A stretch of 64,000 nucleotides of DNA. Origin: Citromicrobium sp. JLT1363. GTDB taxonomy: Bacteria; Pseudomonadota; Alphaproteobacteria; Sphingomonadales; Sphingomonadaceae. The DNA lies in NCBI RefSeq assembly GCF_000186705.1, contig NZ_AEUE01000004.1, positions 310,001 to 374,000 on the forward strand, written 5' to 3'. Shown here in pieces: positions 15,630-22,689 of this stretch. The stretch's first letter is position 1. Each line of letters opens with the position of its first letter. The notes under the pieces were generated by a model. It worked only from the letters and a program-made list of their open reading frames with translations. It had not been told where the DNA came from and searched no databases. The position numbers were made by a program, and so were the translations under genes.

Positions 15630-16872
15630 AGCGGCCGTCGCCGCCTTTCTGGACGGCTTCGCGAGCGTCGGGCTCATCGGCGAAGTCTTTGAGGATACCA
15701 GACTGGAGGATGGGCGCCGCACCGATCTGCGCTTCGATCACCACGAGATCTTCGTTGTCGGGCAGATACGTGCCCAAGCTCGCGCGAAGATGCTCGATCA
15801 CCGTGCCGGACTGATTGGACGCCAATGCTACGTCGATCCGCGTCGCTAGGTCGTGTGCCTTGGCGATGAAATCGGCGCGGCATTCGCCCGTCCAGCCCTC
15901 GTCGAGATACTGGCCATGTACGACGGGGTTCGGAATGCTGCGCTCCAACAATTCGGGGAGCCGCTTCGCCACCATCTGGAGTGCAAGGTCGTCACGATTC
16001 TCCGCGATTGCGGCAGTCGCCTCATCGTATGCGGCCACGACGCAGGCCATCAGGGCGATTGAGCTGAGTCGGCAAGCGGTCCAGTTATGGTCTCGCCAAC
16101 CTTTGAGGTAGCGGCAGACGCGCCGAAGCTGCTGACCGTGCACGTCTATCGCTTCCTGAAACCAGTCCTCGAGCTTGCGCGGGTCGGACGGCTTCCAGCC
16201 TTCGCGACGGTGCGCGAGCATGATCTGGTCAGTTGGCAGACGGGGATAGATTTGCTCGGCAAAGGAGATGTTTTCGTCGCGCATCTTAGTGTCGAATTGC
16301 ATCGACGCTTCGGCTTTTTCGAGGAGAACCTCGAATTGTTCGTCAGGGATGGCGTAGAGCGCGAGATCGACATGCGCGTCGTCATCAATCTCGACCCGCA
16401 CGCAGGAAGGCTTGTCAGTGATGAGCGTCCATCCGTTGCGATCGCACATGGGAGCAAGGATGCGCTCGACCGCCGCGAAGTAGCCGGCGCTAGCGACAAT
16501 GGGATGGGCACCGCCATTCTGACTCAGGAACGATACCGGCAGGAATACGCCATCGTCGAGGTCGATCTCCTGCGGTGGGTTATGGGTAGCCCGGTTGAGC
16601 GTGTGGTAGGACCAGCTCCCTTGCATACGGAACTTCGGCCGTAGCGCCAGGTCACTGTCGGTAAGGTAATCCGAGGCGAGCGCGCGCGCTTCGAACAATT
16701 GCCTGCGGTCGACGTGGTCGCTCCAGTTGCGCAGGCCACTGCGAATCTCGTCCCGGATTTCGTCACGGGCAACCTGGAGCGCTTCCTTTTCGGGTATGTC
16801 GACCGTCAGGGCACGCAGATAGCTGTCGTGATCGCCTGAACTGAACAAGGTCTTGTGAGCGTTCGCCCCCAT
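15622..16872 (-). CDS. cdnA: CD-NTase, DncV-like (CBASS clade A type)
   Basis: A 416-residue cyclic oligonucleotide synthase. GS at 85-86 (QGSWSYHTLN), the metal-binding pair Asp104/Asp106 (IDLDDG) and Asp169 (HVDLALYAIP) match Vibrio DncV almost block for block, as do EDWF and RYLKGWRD. DncV makes 3',3'-cGAMP; the product here is not proven. The protein ends in Gly (GDGRYG), as expected for a Cap2 substrate. A Shine-Dalgarno (AAGGAG) sits before the start at 16872. First gene of the leftward CBASS operon. Confidence 0.9.
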   Translation of the reverse strand: MGANAHKTLFSSGDHDSYLRALTVDIPEKEALQVARDEIRDEIRSGLRNWSDHVDRRQLFEARALASDYLTDSDLALRPKFRMQGSWSYHTLNRATHNPPQEIDLDDGVFLPVSFLSQNGGAHPIVASAGYFAAVERILAPMCDRNGWTLITDKPSCVRVEIDDDAHVDLALYAIPDEQFEVLLEKAEASMQFDTKMRDENISFAEQIYPRLPTDQIMLAHRREGWKPSDPRKLEDWFQEAIDVHGQQLRRVCRYLKGWRDHNWTACRLSSIALMACVVAAYDEATAAIAENRDDLALQMVAKRLPELLERSIPNPVVHGQYLDEGWTGECRADFIAKAHDLATRIDVALASNQSGTVIEHLRASLGTYLPDNEDLVVIEAQIGAAPILQSGILKDFADEPDAREAVQKGGDGRYG

Positions 16873-17234
16873 GTTTATCGCTCCTTAGTTCCGACGCCTG
16901 GCGCCCGCTTTGGATAAAGATAGGAACCGCCGAACAAAGAACAAGGGGCGAACAAAGGTTATTCCCAGTCGCGCTGATCGCGCCAGGGAGCCAGCTCCTT
17001 AAAACGTCTCTCATCTATCGTTGCGTAAGAGGCCAACGATGGTTCCACGGCTAGAATTTGGCGTGAAAGAGTGGCAGCTCAAAGCAAGGCCCTGACCGAC
17101 CGCTCTTGGGAAAGCCCACTTAAATCCAAAATGACCGCGTTTGGGGCGCATAGCGGCAGTGATTAATGAGAGGGGAGGGAGCTTTGCTCTTCCTGAGCCG
17201 GGACAACTCCGTTCCGGCGATCAGGAGATCTCCC
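16873..17234. promoter_or_regulatory. Divergent intergenic region, CBASS to ArdC
   Basis: No gene is seen here. The left half must hold the CBASS promoter; the 9-mer CGAACAAAG occurs twice (16931-16939, 16949-16957), 18 bp apart, and could be an operator. The right end (17165-17234) is the ArdC leader: GAGAGGGGAGGGAGC-TTT-GCTCTTCCT can form a hairpin, followed by GATCAGGAGATCTCCC and the ATG. Confidence 0.45.
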
Positions 17235-18164
17235 ATGACCAAGTCCCGCCGCTCTGTTTCGACATCGCCTGCCCAGCGCATCACCGCCGCCATCATCGAG
17301 AAGCTCGAGGAAGGAACAAAACCCTGGGTCAAGCCTTGGCGAGGTGTGCCGGTCTCCCGGCCCTTGCGGTCCTGCGGGACACCCTACCGCGGCATGAACA
17401 CTTTCTGGTTGTGGATGGTGGCCGATGGCTGTGGCTACGCCTCGCCCTACTGGATGACGTACCGCCAGTGTCAGCAGCTCGGCGGACAGGTCCGCAAGGG
17501 TGAGAAATCGACCATCGCGATCTTCTACAAGAGCTACACCAAGGAGGTCGAGAACGCCGAAGGCGAAGCTGACACCGAGAACCGGCGCGTGCTCAAAGCC
17601 TATTCCGTGTTCAACGCGGATCAGTGCGACGGCCTCCCCGAGTTCTATCATCCCAAGCCACTCATTGCCGCGCTTGAGCCCGAAGGACGCGAAGACCGCC
17701 TTGATGCCTTCTTTGCCGATATCGGCGCAGACCTGCGCCATCATGGTGCCCAGGCCTACTACGAGCCGCAGCGTGACCGGGTCACCATGCCTCCAGCCGA
17801 ACTATTCGAAGCTTATGACCACTATTACGCGACGCTCGCGCACGAGCTGTCGCACTGGACGGGGCATTCCTCGCGGCTCGACCGCGATCTCAAGAACCGC
17901 TTCGGCAGCGACGCCTATGCGGCCGAGGAACTGATCGCCGAACTTTCCTCGGCCATTCTCGGGGCCGAACTGGGTCTTCCCGTTACCCATCTCGACCATC
18001 ACGCCAGCTACATCGCATCTTGGCTCAAGATCCTCAAATCGGACGAGCGCGCGATCTTGACCGCGGCGGCCAAGGCCGAGGAAGCGGCCAGCCTGTTGCT
18101 TGACCTTGGGGGTTACCAATCTCTGGAAGGCGAGCCCGACATCGATCTTGCTGATGCAGCCTGA
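17235..18164 (+). CDS. ardC: ArdC-like antirestriction protein
   Basis: A 309-residue protein with an N-terminal single-stranded-DNA-binding DUF1738-type domain (about 10-140) and a C-terminal zincin-like metallopeptidase domain with HELSH (203-207) and EELIAELSSA supplying the third ligand. ArdC proteins coat incoming single-stranded DNA and protect it from restriction in the new host. The start at 17235 is fixed by ATCAGGAG 8 bases upstream; the frame from 17166 includes the leader. It heads a rightward run of maintenance genes. Confidence 0.88.
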   Translation: MTKSRRSVSTSPAQRITAAIIEKLEEGTKPWVKPWRGVPVSRPLRSCGTPYRGMNTFWLWMVADGCGYASPYWMTYRQCQQLGGQVRKGEKSTIAIFYKSYTKEVENAEGEADTENRRVLKAYSVFNADQCDGLPEFYHPKPLIAALEPEGREDRLDAFFADIGADLRHHGAQAYYEPQRDRVTMPPAELFEAYDHYYATLAHELSHWTGHSSRLDRDLKNRFGSDAYAAEELIAELSSAILGAELGLPVTHLDHHASYIASWLKILKSDERAILTAAAKAEEAASLLLDLGGYQSLEGEPDIDLADAA

Positions 18165-18175
18165 GGAGCAGTGAG

Positions 18176-18616
18176 ATGGGACGTTCTGTCAGCTATCCAA
18201 CCGGCTCCGTGGTTGCCTTTCGCCTGCTTGATGAGGGCGAAGACGACGATTTCGACTGGGTCTACCAGTGCTTGGTCGACGAGGTCATCGATACCGCGAA
18301 AGTGGCCTTTCCTTCGTTCGAAACCTTCGACGGATGGCGCGGGCGCGAGGATCGCATTCTCCTGCGAAACGCCTTCGCTGATTGCGGCGTTTCAACTTAT
18401 TGCGGGCTCGCCGCGGTCTGGCTCGCCGAACGCGACGATGCCCGGTACTGGGAGGCCGATTTCTACAACCCACGAACGGCAAGGGCACGACACTGGCTTG
18501 GCCAAGTGTCGGATAGGTTCATCGAATTGTTCGGTGAGCTGCGCATGGTCGGTCGGTTCTCGAATGGCGAAGCGATCTTCGAGCGCTCCCGATCCACCTG
18601 TGACACCGAGTCATGA
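18176..18616 (+). CDS. Unknown protein, ArdC operon
   Basis: A 146-residue acidic protein starting 11 bases after ardC with GAGGAGCAGTGAG before the ATG, so very likely in the same transcript. Sequence is rich in aromatic residues (WVYQCL, DGWRGRED, YWEADFYNPR) with no membrane segment or known catalytic motif. Similar unnamed proteins accompany ArdC on sphingomonad elements as far as I recall. Function unknown. Confidence 0.7.
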   Translation: MGRSVSYPTGSVVAFRLLDEGEDDDFDWVYQCLVDEVIDTAKVAFPSFETFDGWRGREDRILLRNAFADCGVSTYCGLAAVWLAERDDARYWEADFYNPRTARARHWLGQVSDRFIELFGELRMVGRFSNGEAIFERSRSTCDTES

Positions 18617-18835
18617 TCCTGCCTCATCCCTGACCGCCGGGAAAGGCCCTTGGGCCGGTCGGGGCGCGCCGCAACCTGCGGCCCGTCGGCCCGTGTTGCC
18701 CGCGCCAGCCTAGGGCCGCAGGTTTCCCGCTACGCGGTGCGTCGCGCCCCTTGTCCCGGCCCTGATCGGGCTCCGGCGGACAGGGTCGAGGCAATGGTGC
18801 CTCCTCTCCTTGTCCCCGCGATCAGGAGACACCCC
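18617..18835 (+). promoter_or_regulatory. Long nested-hairpin leader of DUF2493 gene
   Basis: Two nested inverted repeats are visible. The outer arms are 18661-18673 and 18738-18750 (GGGGCGCGCCGCA against TGCGTCGCGCCCC, one mismatch). The inner arms are 18673-18684 and 18713-18724 (AACCTGCGGCCC against GGGCCGCAGGTT, perfect). The leader ends in GATCAGGAGACACCCC and the ATG at 18836. It is probably a folded 5' UTR; function unknown. Confidence 0.55.
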
Positions 18836-19771
18836 ATGTACGACAGCTTCATCGACCAGTTGAGCGGCCTCGACCTCTCAGGGCTCAGCATCAGGCCAGC
18901 TCCCTTCAACGAAACCGACTTTCCCTGCGAGGACGCGATCGAGCAGACCCTCGCTGCAGTCTGGTCCGATCTTTTCGCGATGTTTTCCGACACGGCCCTG
19001 GAGGCCGATGCCGAGGACATTGCATGGGGCGTGGTCAATCTCTTTCACCGTGCCGCCAGTCGGAAGTCCGCTCAGCTCGACCGGGCCAGCGACGAGATCC
19101 GGGTCCTCCTCGCATCAGCCGATGGCTCCGAAGTGCACTCGAGCAATCTGGAAGAGCAGGTCGAACGCGCGCAGGCTGCCGAAGCCAGTATGCTGGCCTT
19201 CGAGCAGATGCGCGAGGCTGCGGCAGCACTCTATCGCTACGAGACCGGTTCCTCGTGGAAGCCCGTTTCTGGCTCGCGTACGGGCCATTCGCGCCACCTT
19301 ACTTCGGCTGTGATCGATGCCCGCGATTTCCTCCGCGCACGTGCTGAGAACCGGCGTCACGCTCTGATTCCGGAAGGAACTCCGGTCGTTTTCGCCGGTG
19401 GTCGCCAGAGCTTCGAGAGCGCCGAGGATGCGCGTGTCTACGCCGACAATATCTGGGCGACGCTCGACAAGGTTCGCGATGTGGTTCCCGATCTCTTCCT
19501 GGTCCATGGCGGCGACGGCAAGGGTGCCGATCGACTCGCCGCGAGCTGGGCTGAACGCCGCGAAGTCCAGCAGCTGACCTATTCGCTCGATCGTCGGCTT
19601 GGTGCCCGCGCCGGCTTCAAGCGCAACGAGCAGATGCTCTCACTCAATCCGCGCTACGTTGTCGCCTTTCCGGGCAATGGCGTGACCGAACGGCTCGTCA
19701 TCGATGCCAAGGCGCGCCGGATCACCGTGGTCGATCGTCGTGGCCACTTGGGCACCTCTCCCGGGTCCTGA
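18836..19771 (+). CDS. DUF2493 (SLOG-superfamily) protein
   Basis: A 311-residue protein. The C-terminal part has a Rossmann-like SLOG fold of the YspA/DUF2493 type, with VVFAGGR near 183-189 and LVHGGDGKGADRLA near 221-234, followed by NEQML and VVAFPG motifs. SLOG proteins bind nucleotides or related ligands; the target here is unknown. The N-terminal 170 residues are helical and not recognised. The start at 18836 follows ATCAGGAG. Such genes are frequent on plasmids and ICEs. Confidence 0.8.
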   Translation: MYDSFIDQLSGLDLSGLSIRPAPFNETDFPCEDAIEQTLAAVWSDLFAMFSDTALEADAEDIAWGVVNLFHRAASRKSAQLDRASDEIRVLLASADGSEVHSSNLEEQVERAQAAEASMLAFEQMREAAAALYRYETGSSWKPVSGSRTGHSRHLTSAVIDARDFLRARAENRRHALIPEGTPVVFAGGRQSFESAEDARVYADNIWATLDKVRDVVPDLFLVHGGDGKGADRLAASWAERREVQQLTYSLDRRLGARAGFKRNEQMLSLNPRYVVAFPGNGVTERLVIDAKARRITVVDRRGHLGTSPGS

Positions 19772-19830
19772 GGGGCCCTTCATCATCTGCATGAGAATTG
19801 CCTGGATGTGCATTCGGCGCCGACCCGACT

Positions 19831-20112
19831 ATGCATGAGGTCATGCAACTTGACGATCTGCTGCAGCGCTACTTTGCTACCACCGACCTCTCCGCGGTTG
19901 CTCCCGACACATCTGCAGCCGGCATCGAGCATTGCCGGGTCGATTTCGGCCTTGAGGAGGACCGGGGCAAGCGCTTTGCACTGTGGTCGTTCCTGCACAT
20001 GTTCGGGTCCGCCCCCGACCTCGATGTGGCGTTCGAGAACGAGGAAGACCGGGAAGCTGCGCGCAACTTTATGGATCTCCTAGCGGCATCGGAAGACGAT
20101 GGGGCAAGCTGA
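19831..20112 (+). CDS. Small acidic protein of unknown function
   Basis: About 93 residues from the ATG at 19831; 19798 and 19843 are alternative starts and no strong ribosome binding site decides between them. The protein is very acidic (many Asp and Glu, e.g. FENEEDREAARNFMDLL) and helical, without membrane segments. Acidic DNA-mimic antirestriction proteins look superficially similar, but that is not supported by any motif. It lies between the DUF2493 gene and ssb. Confidence 0.5.
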   Translation: MHEVMQLDDLLQRYFATTDLSAVAPDTSAAGIEHCRVDFGLEEDRGKRFALWSFLHMFGSAPDLDVAFENEEDREAARNFMDLLAASEDDGAS

Positions 20113-20382
20113 TTGCATTGGGAACACGCGAGCCTTCAGACCCGCACCCGATACCCATCCGGCTTTTGTCGCGAACAGTCCTGAACCAGGCCAGCTGAGG
20201 ACAGCAACCCGTTCCTTTGACGGCCGTGTTGTCGCGCTTCGCGCGCCTGCCCGCACCACCCGTCATGAACAGGTTTCCCTTGGAGCTTCGCTCCTGCGGT
20301 GCAGTCCTCCCATGTCCTGCTTCTTCTGGATGTTCGCAAGCCGGAGATGGTCTCCGGTTTGAGGAACTGAAGGACTTACACC
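20113..20382 (+). promoter_or_regulatory. Leader region of ssb
   Basis: No gene is seen. Two clear small hairpins occur: GGAGC-TTC-GCTCC around 20281-20293 and CCGGAGA-TGG-TCTCCGG at 20341-20357. The latter ends about 25 bases before the ssb ATG, with GAGGAACTGAAGGA between as ribosome binding region. The layout again suggests a structured 5' UTR. Confidence 0.4.
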
Positions 20383-20781
20383 ATGACCAATATCGCAATC
20401 CTCACCGGCCGCATCGCTCGCGATCCCGACACCCGCGAGACCAAAGGCGGCACCAACGTTGCCGGGATCACAGTCGTCACCGATCGTCCCGCACGCGACA
20501 AGGACGGCAAGACCTACAAGGACGAGAACGGCTACACCGCCAAGGAAAGCGAGTTCCACCGGGTGACCTGCTTCAACGGCCTCGCCAAGACCGTCGGCCA
20601 ATACTGCTCCAAGGGCCAGCTCGTCAGCGTCCAGGGCCGCATCCACTACACACAGTGGGAGGACAAGGACGGGGTTACCCGTTACGGAACCGAGATCCTC
20701 GCCGACAAGGTCGACTTCCTCTCCCGCGGCAATGGGTCGGCCGACGAGAACGACAACACCGACGCTCCCGATATCGACTGA
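20383..20781 (+). CDS. ssb: Single-stranded DNA-binding protein
   Basis: A 132-residue OB-fold SSB: MTNIAILTGRIARDP at the start, the RVTCFNGLAKTVGQY helix region and GQLVSVQGRIHYTQW strands are typical. The C-terminal tail is acidic and ends DAPDID rather than the DIPF consensus of chromosomal SSBs, so interaction with host SSB partners may be altered. It would coat single-stranded DNA during conjugative replication and repair. A strong hairpin terminator follows. Confidence 0.92.
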   Translation: MTNIAILTGRIARDPDTRETKGGTNVAGITVVTDRPARDKDGKTYKDENGYTAKESEFHRVTCFNGLAKTVGQYCSKGQLVSVQGRIHYTQWEDKDGVTRYGTEILADKVDFLSRGNGSADENDNTDAPDID

Positions 20782-20805
20782 ACTCTCCCGTCGATCTCCC
20801 TCCCG

Positions 20806-20840
20806 AAGGGGTCCTGTCCAACCGGACAGGGCCCCTTCTT
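20806..20840 (+). terminator. Terminator after ssb
   Basis: A 14-bp stem AAGGGGTCCTGTCC/GGACAGGGCCCCTT (one G-U pair) with loop AACC is followed by CTTCTTGCTG. The U-tract is poor, but the stem is long. It lies between two convergent genes and could act in both directions. Confidence 0.7.
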
Positions 20841-20847
20841 GCTGTTC

Positions 20848-21114
20848 CTACTCTCCGGATGGCTGTTCGGTGCGAGGAGACGAGCGAGCCGGTGGAAGCA
20901 GCTTCTGCAGAGACGCCTCTTCACCGAGCTTTCCGAGCTCTCCGGCAACTCTTGCGAGCGCCTTCTTCGAGAAGGTCTCAAGCCCCGTTCCCAGGATGAT
21001 GCGTCCCAGTTCTAGGGCGGCTTGAGCTTCAAGTAGCTTCTGGCGCTCGGCAAGTGCCAGCCGGTCGGCCTCGAGTTTCCGGAGTGCTGCGACAGCGCTT
21101 CGTTTGGTTGGCAT
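20848..21114 (-). CDS. Small coiled-coil protein, TraD/DUF6437-like
   Basis: An 88-residue helical protein with a long charged helix (LRKLEADRLALAERQKLLEAQA) followed by LELGRIILGTGLETFSKKAL. The pattern resembles small accessory transfer proteins (TraD-like or DUF6437-like) of alphaproteobacterial plasmids, from memory. GCAGGAAAGGAACCCCG precedes the ATG. A TTTCCTACA box lies 66 nt upstream, shared with the transfer genes, which supports a transfer role. It may bind oriT DNA next to the relaxase, but that is inference. Confidence 0.7.
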   Translation of the reverse strand: MPTKRSAVAALRKLEADRLALAERQKLLEAQAALELGRIILGTGLETFSKKALARVAGELGKLGEEASLQKLLPPARSSPRTEQPSGE

Positions 21115-21179
21115 CGGGGTTCCTTTCCTGCACCCCTCGGTGGTTCCTCCCTTCGATCAACATGCACCCGGGCACAGCC

Positions 21180-21188
21180 TGTAGGAAA
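21180..21188 (-). promoter_or_regulatory. tra-box-like site
   Basis: On the minus strand this is TTTCCTACA, 66 nt upstream of the small TraD-like gene, in the same orientation and distance range as the exact 15-mer tra-boxes. Confidence 0.45.
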
Positions 21189-21266
21189 GTCCAATCGCGC
21201 TGGTCGTCCCTTGCACTACGTAACGGAGCGGGGGAGGGGGCTGGCTCACCGAATTCCAAGGGTGAT

Positions 21267-21410
21267 GGGCATGGGGCCGGCGCGTCAAGGACGGCGGGGC
21301 CCCACCATTTTGCCTCCCCTGCGCTTTGCTCCGGTCCGACAAAATCGTTGCCCCCACCGCCGCTTCGCGGTCGCCCTCGGGGCGATCCCTGACCCGCCGG
21401 CCCCATGCCC
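21267..21410. repeat. Long-range 25-bp inverted repeat
   Basis: The arms 21267-21291 and 21386-21410 are complementary over 25 bp with two mismatches (shared core GGGCATGGGGCCGGCG). They enclose 94 bp that itself has ATTTTG and CAAAAT arms and GC-rich stems. No gene is seen in it. It could be part of oriT, a structured RNA or a remnant of a small mobile repeat. Confidence 0.6.
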
Positions 21411-21457
21411 CTCCGCCTGTTTCCTGTCGTCTCAGCGACAGGTTTCAGGAGGATATC

Positions 21458-21679
21458 ATGACTACACTCAGCACCTTGGACATGAACGCGCACAGCTATT
21501 TCGAAGCGCTTGCAGTTGCCGAAAGGCGCGCCCAGCACAGTTTCTTCGACCAGCACGTGGTGGAAGATGAAGACCTGGGCTACTTCGCCCTGGACGAGGG
21601 TGACTACAACGCACTGCCTGCGCATCTCGCCAGCCGCGTGGTGCACACGGTCCATGGAGCCATGCTGGACGAATACTGA
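21458..21679 (+). CDS. Small acidic protein of unknown function
   Basis: A 73-residue protein starting at 21458 after TTTCAGGAGGATATC, a near-perfect ribosome binding site, preceded by the hairpin CCTGTCG-TCTCAG-CGACAGG. It is acidic with aromatic residues (HVVEDEDLGYFALDEGDY). Family not recognised. A clear terminator follows, so it is an independent short transcription unit. The strong translation signals make it likely to be real despite its size. Confidence 0.7.
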   Translation: MTTLSTLDMNAHSYFEALAVAERRAQHSFFDQHVVEDEDLGYFALDEGDYNALPAHLASRVVHTVHGAMLDEY

Positions 21680-21691
21680 CGACCATACGAG

Positions 21692-21723
21692 GGCAGGAGC
21701 CGGTGACGGTTCCTGCCTTTTTT
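21692..21723 (+). terminator. Rho-independent terminator
   Basis: The 10-bp stem GGCAGGAGCC/GGTTCCTGCC (one G-U pair) with loop GGTGAC is followed by six T. Confidence 0.85.
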
Positions 21724-22063
21724 CGTGTTCGCTGGCACTGGAGCGGGACGAAAAGCGGAGCGGGGCTGGGGTCGCGCTCGGTCCCGCCCCGCCTTCGGCG
21801 GTGCTCCTGCGGGCGCGGCCTTCTTGTTCTGGGCCCCGCACGCACGCCCGAACGACAGCGGGTCGGACCGGCGCGGTGCCGCGGGAACCGACAGGCCCCG
21901 GTCCCGGGCACCGCACGCGCTCCTTTGCCGCCGCCTTTGCGGGGTGTGCGGTCCTTGTGCGTGGTATTCATTCAAACGCAGATCAGGCTCAATTACGGTC
22001 GCGAACTGGATGCTCGCGCCTCCGAGGGCTCAGTTGGAAAATGCCTTAGAGAAAGGAGCGACC
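21724..22063. other. GC-rich non-coding region, possible oriT
   Basis: No convincing gene is seen; long overlapping frames on both strands reflect GC bias. An imperfect inverted repeat lies at 21873-21890 and 21897-21914 (GCGGTGCC...CCG against CCGGTCCCGGGCACCGC). It sits upstream of the accessory protein, coupling protein and relaxase genes, the usual place for oriT. No nic site could be assigned. Confidence 0.35.
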
Positions 22064-22174
22064 ATGATCACTGGATTTCGCCGCACAATGGGGAACAGAA
22101 TTGGCACACCGTACGCAGCGGGTGCTGCAATGGAAGGCGCGGAATTGCTTCACGAATTCACGAAAATGCGCTGA
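22064..22174 (+). CDS. Possible 36-residue peptide
   Basis: A short frame preceded by GAGAAAGGAGCGACC, a strong ribosome binding site. The product is a 36-residue peptide with a glycine- and alanine-rich centre (GTPYAAGAAMEGAELLHEF). No family known. It precedes the transfer gene cluster and may be a leader peptide or a real small protein; codon evidence is too short to decide. Confidence 0.35.
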   Translation: MITGFRRTMGNRIGTPYAAGAAMEGAELLHEFTKMR

Positions 22175-22270
22175 TACCATCTTCTGTGCCGGATGCGGTC
22201 CACTTGCTTTCTCGTCCGTGCCGAGTCGGCACAGATCCGTTTAATCTGCTGAAAAGCGATGTGAATTTTC

Positions 22271-22285
22271 CGTTTTCCTACACCC
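22271..22285 (+). promoter_or_regulatory. tra-box (15-mer copy 2)
   Basis: CGTTTTCCTACACCC on the plus strand, 75 nt upstream of the accessory gene that leads the traD-relaxase operon; identical to the boxes at 4297 and 57395. Confidence 0.65.
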
Positions 22286-22359
22286 CATGCTGCGGCCTAG
22301 AGTGGCACTTGCCTTTCGAAGGGTGAGCCAGGTTCTTTGAACACAAGGAACTTGGAAAA

Positions 22360-22689
22360 ATGCAAAGACACCACCGGTTCGTGACCTATGTCACGCCCCT
22401 GATCGCCGAATGGATCAGGAAACAAGCAGAAGAGCGCAGGGTCAGCGCGAGTATCGTTGTTTGCGATTGCATCTTCGATGCCTGGCAGCGCGCAACCGAA
22501 GCTGATCTGAGGACCCCGGCGACCGATCCAGTGCGCCAGAACATCTTCATCACGGTCGCATTGGATGCGCTGCTTACGCATCATCCCGACAGCACACTGC
22601 GCGACAGAACGGTCGCAGCCTACCAGCGCCGGCTGGAGCGCCTCGGTATCGTTGCACCCCGACCCATGGGAGGCGATGATGAAGCATAA
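22360..22689 (+). CDS. Small accessory transfer protein, possible DNA-binding
   Basis: A 109-residue protein whose start (HRFVTYVTPLIAEWIRKQAEERRVSASIVV) reads as a strand followed by two helices, as in ribbon-helix-helix relaxosome proteins of the MobC/TraY kind; this is a structural guess. It overlaps traD by 14 bases and carries a tra-box upstream, so it belongs to the transfer operon. A role in oriT binding before nicking is plausible. GGAACTTGGAAAA precedes the ATG. Confidence 0.65.
   Translation: MQRHHRFVTYVTPLIAEWIRKQAEERRVSASIVVCDCIFDAWQRATEADLRTPATDPVRQNIFITVALDALLTHHPDSTLRDRTVAAYQRRLERLGIVAPRPMGGDDEA

Noticed and set aside
21468-22326. Several 120-200 residue frames on both strands in the GC-rich gap
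   Set aside because: Arg/Pro/Ala-biased translations without ribosome binding sites, overlapping one another. Treated as structured non-coding DNA.
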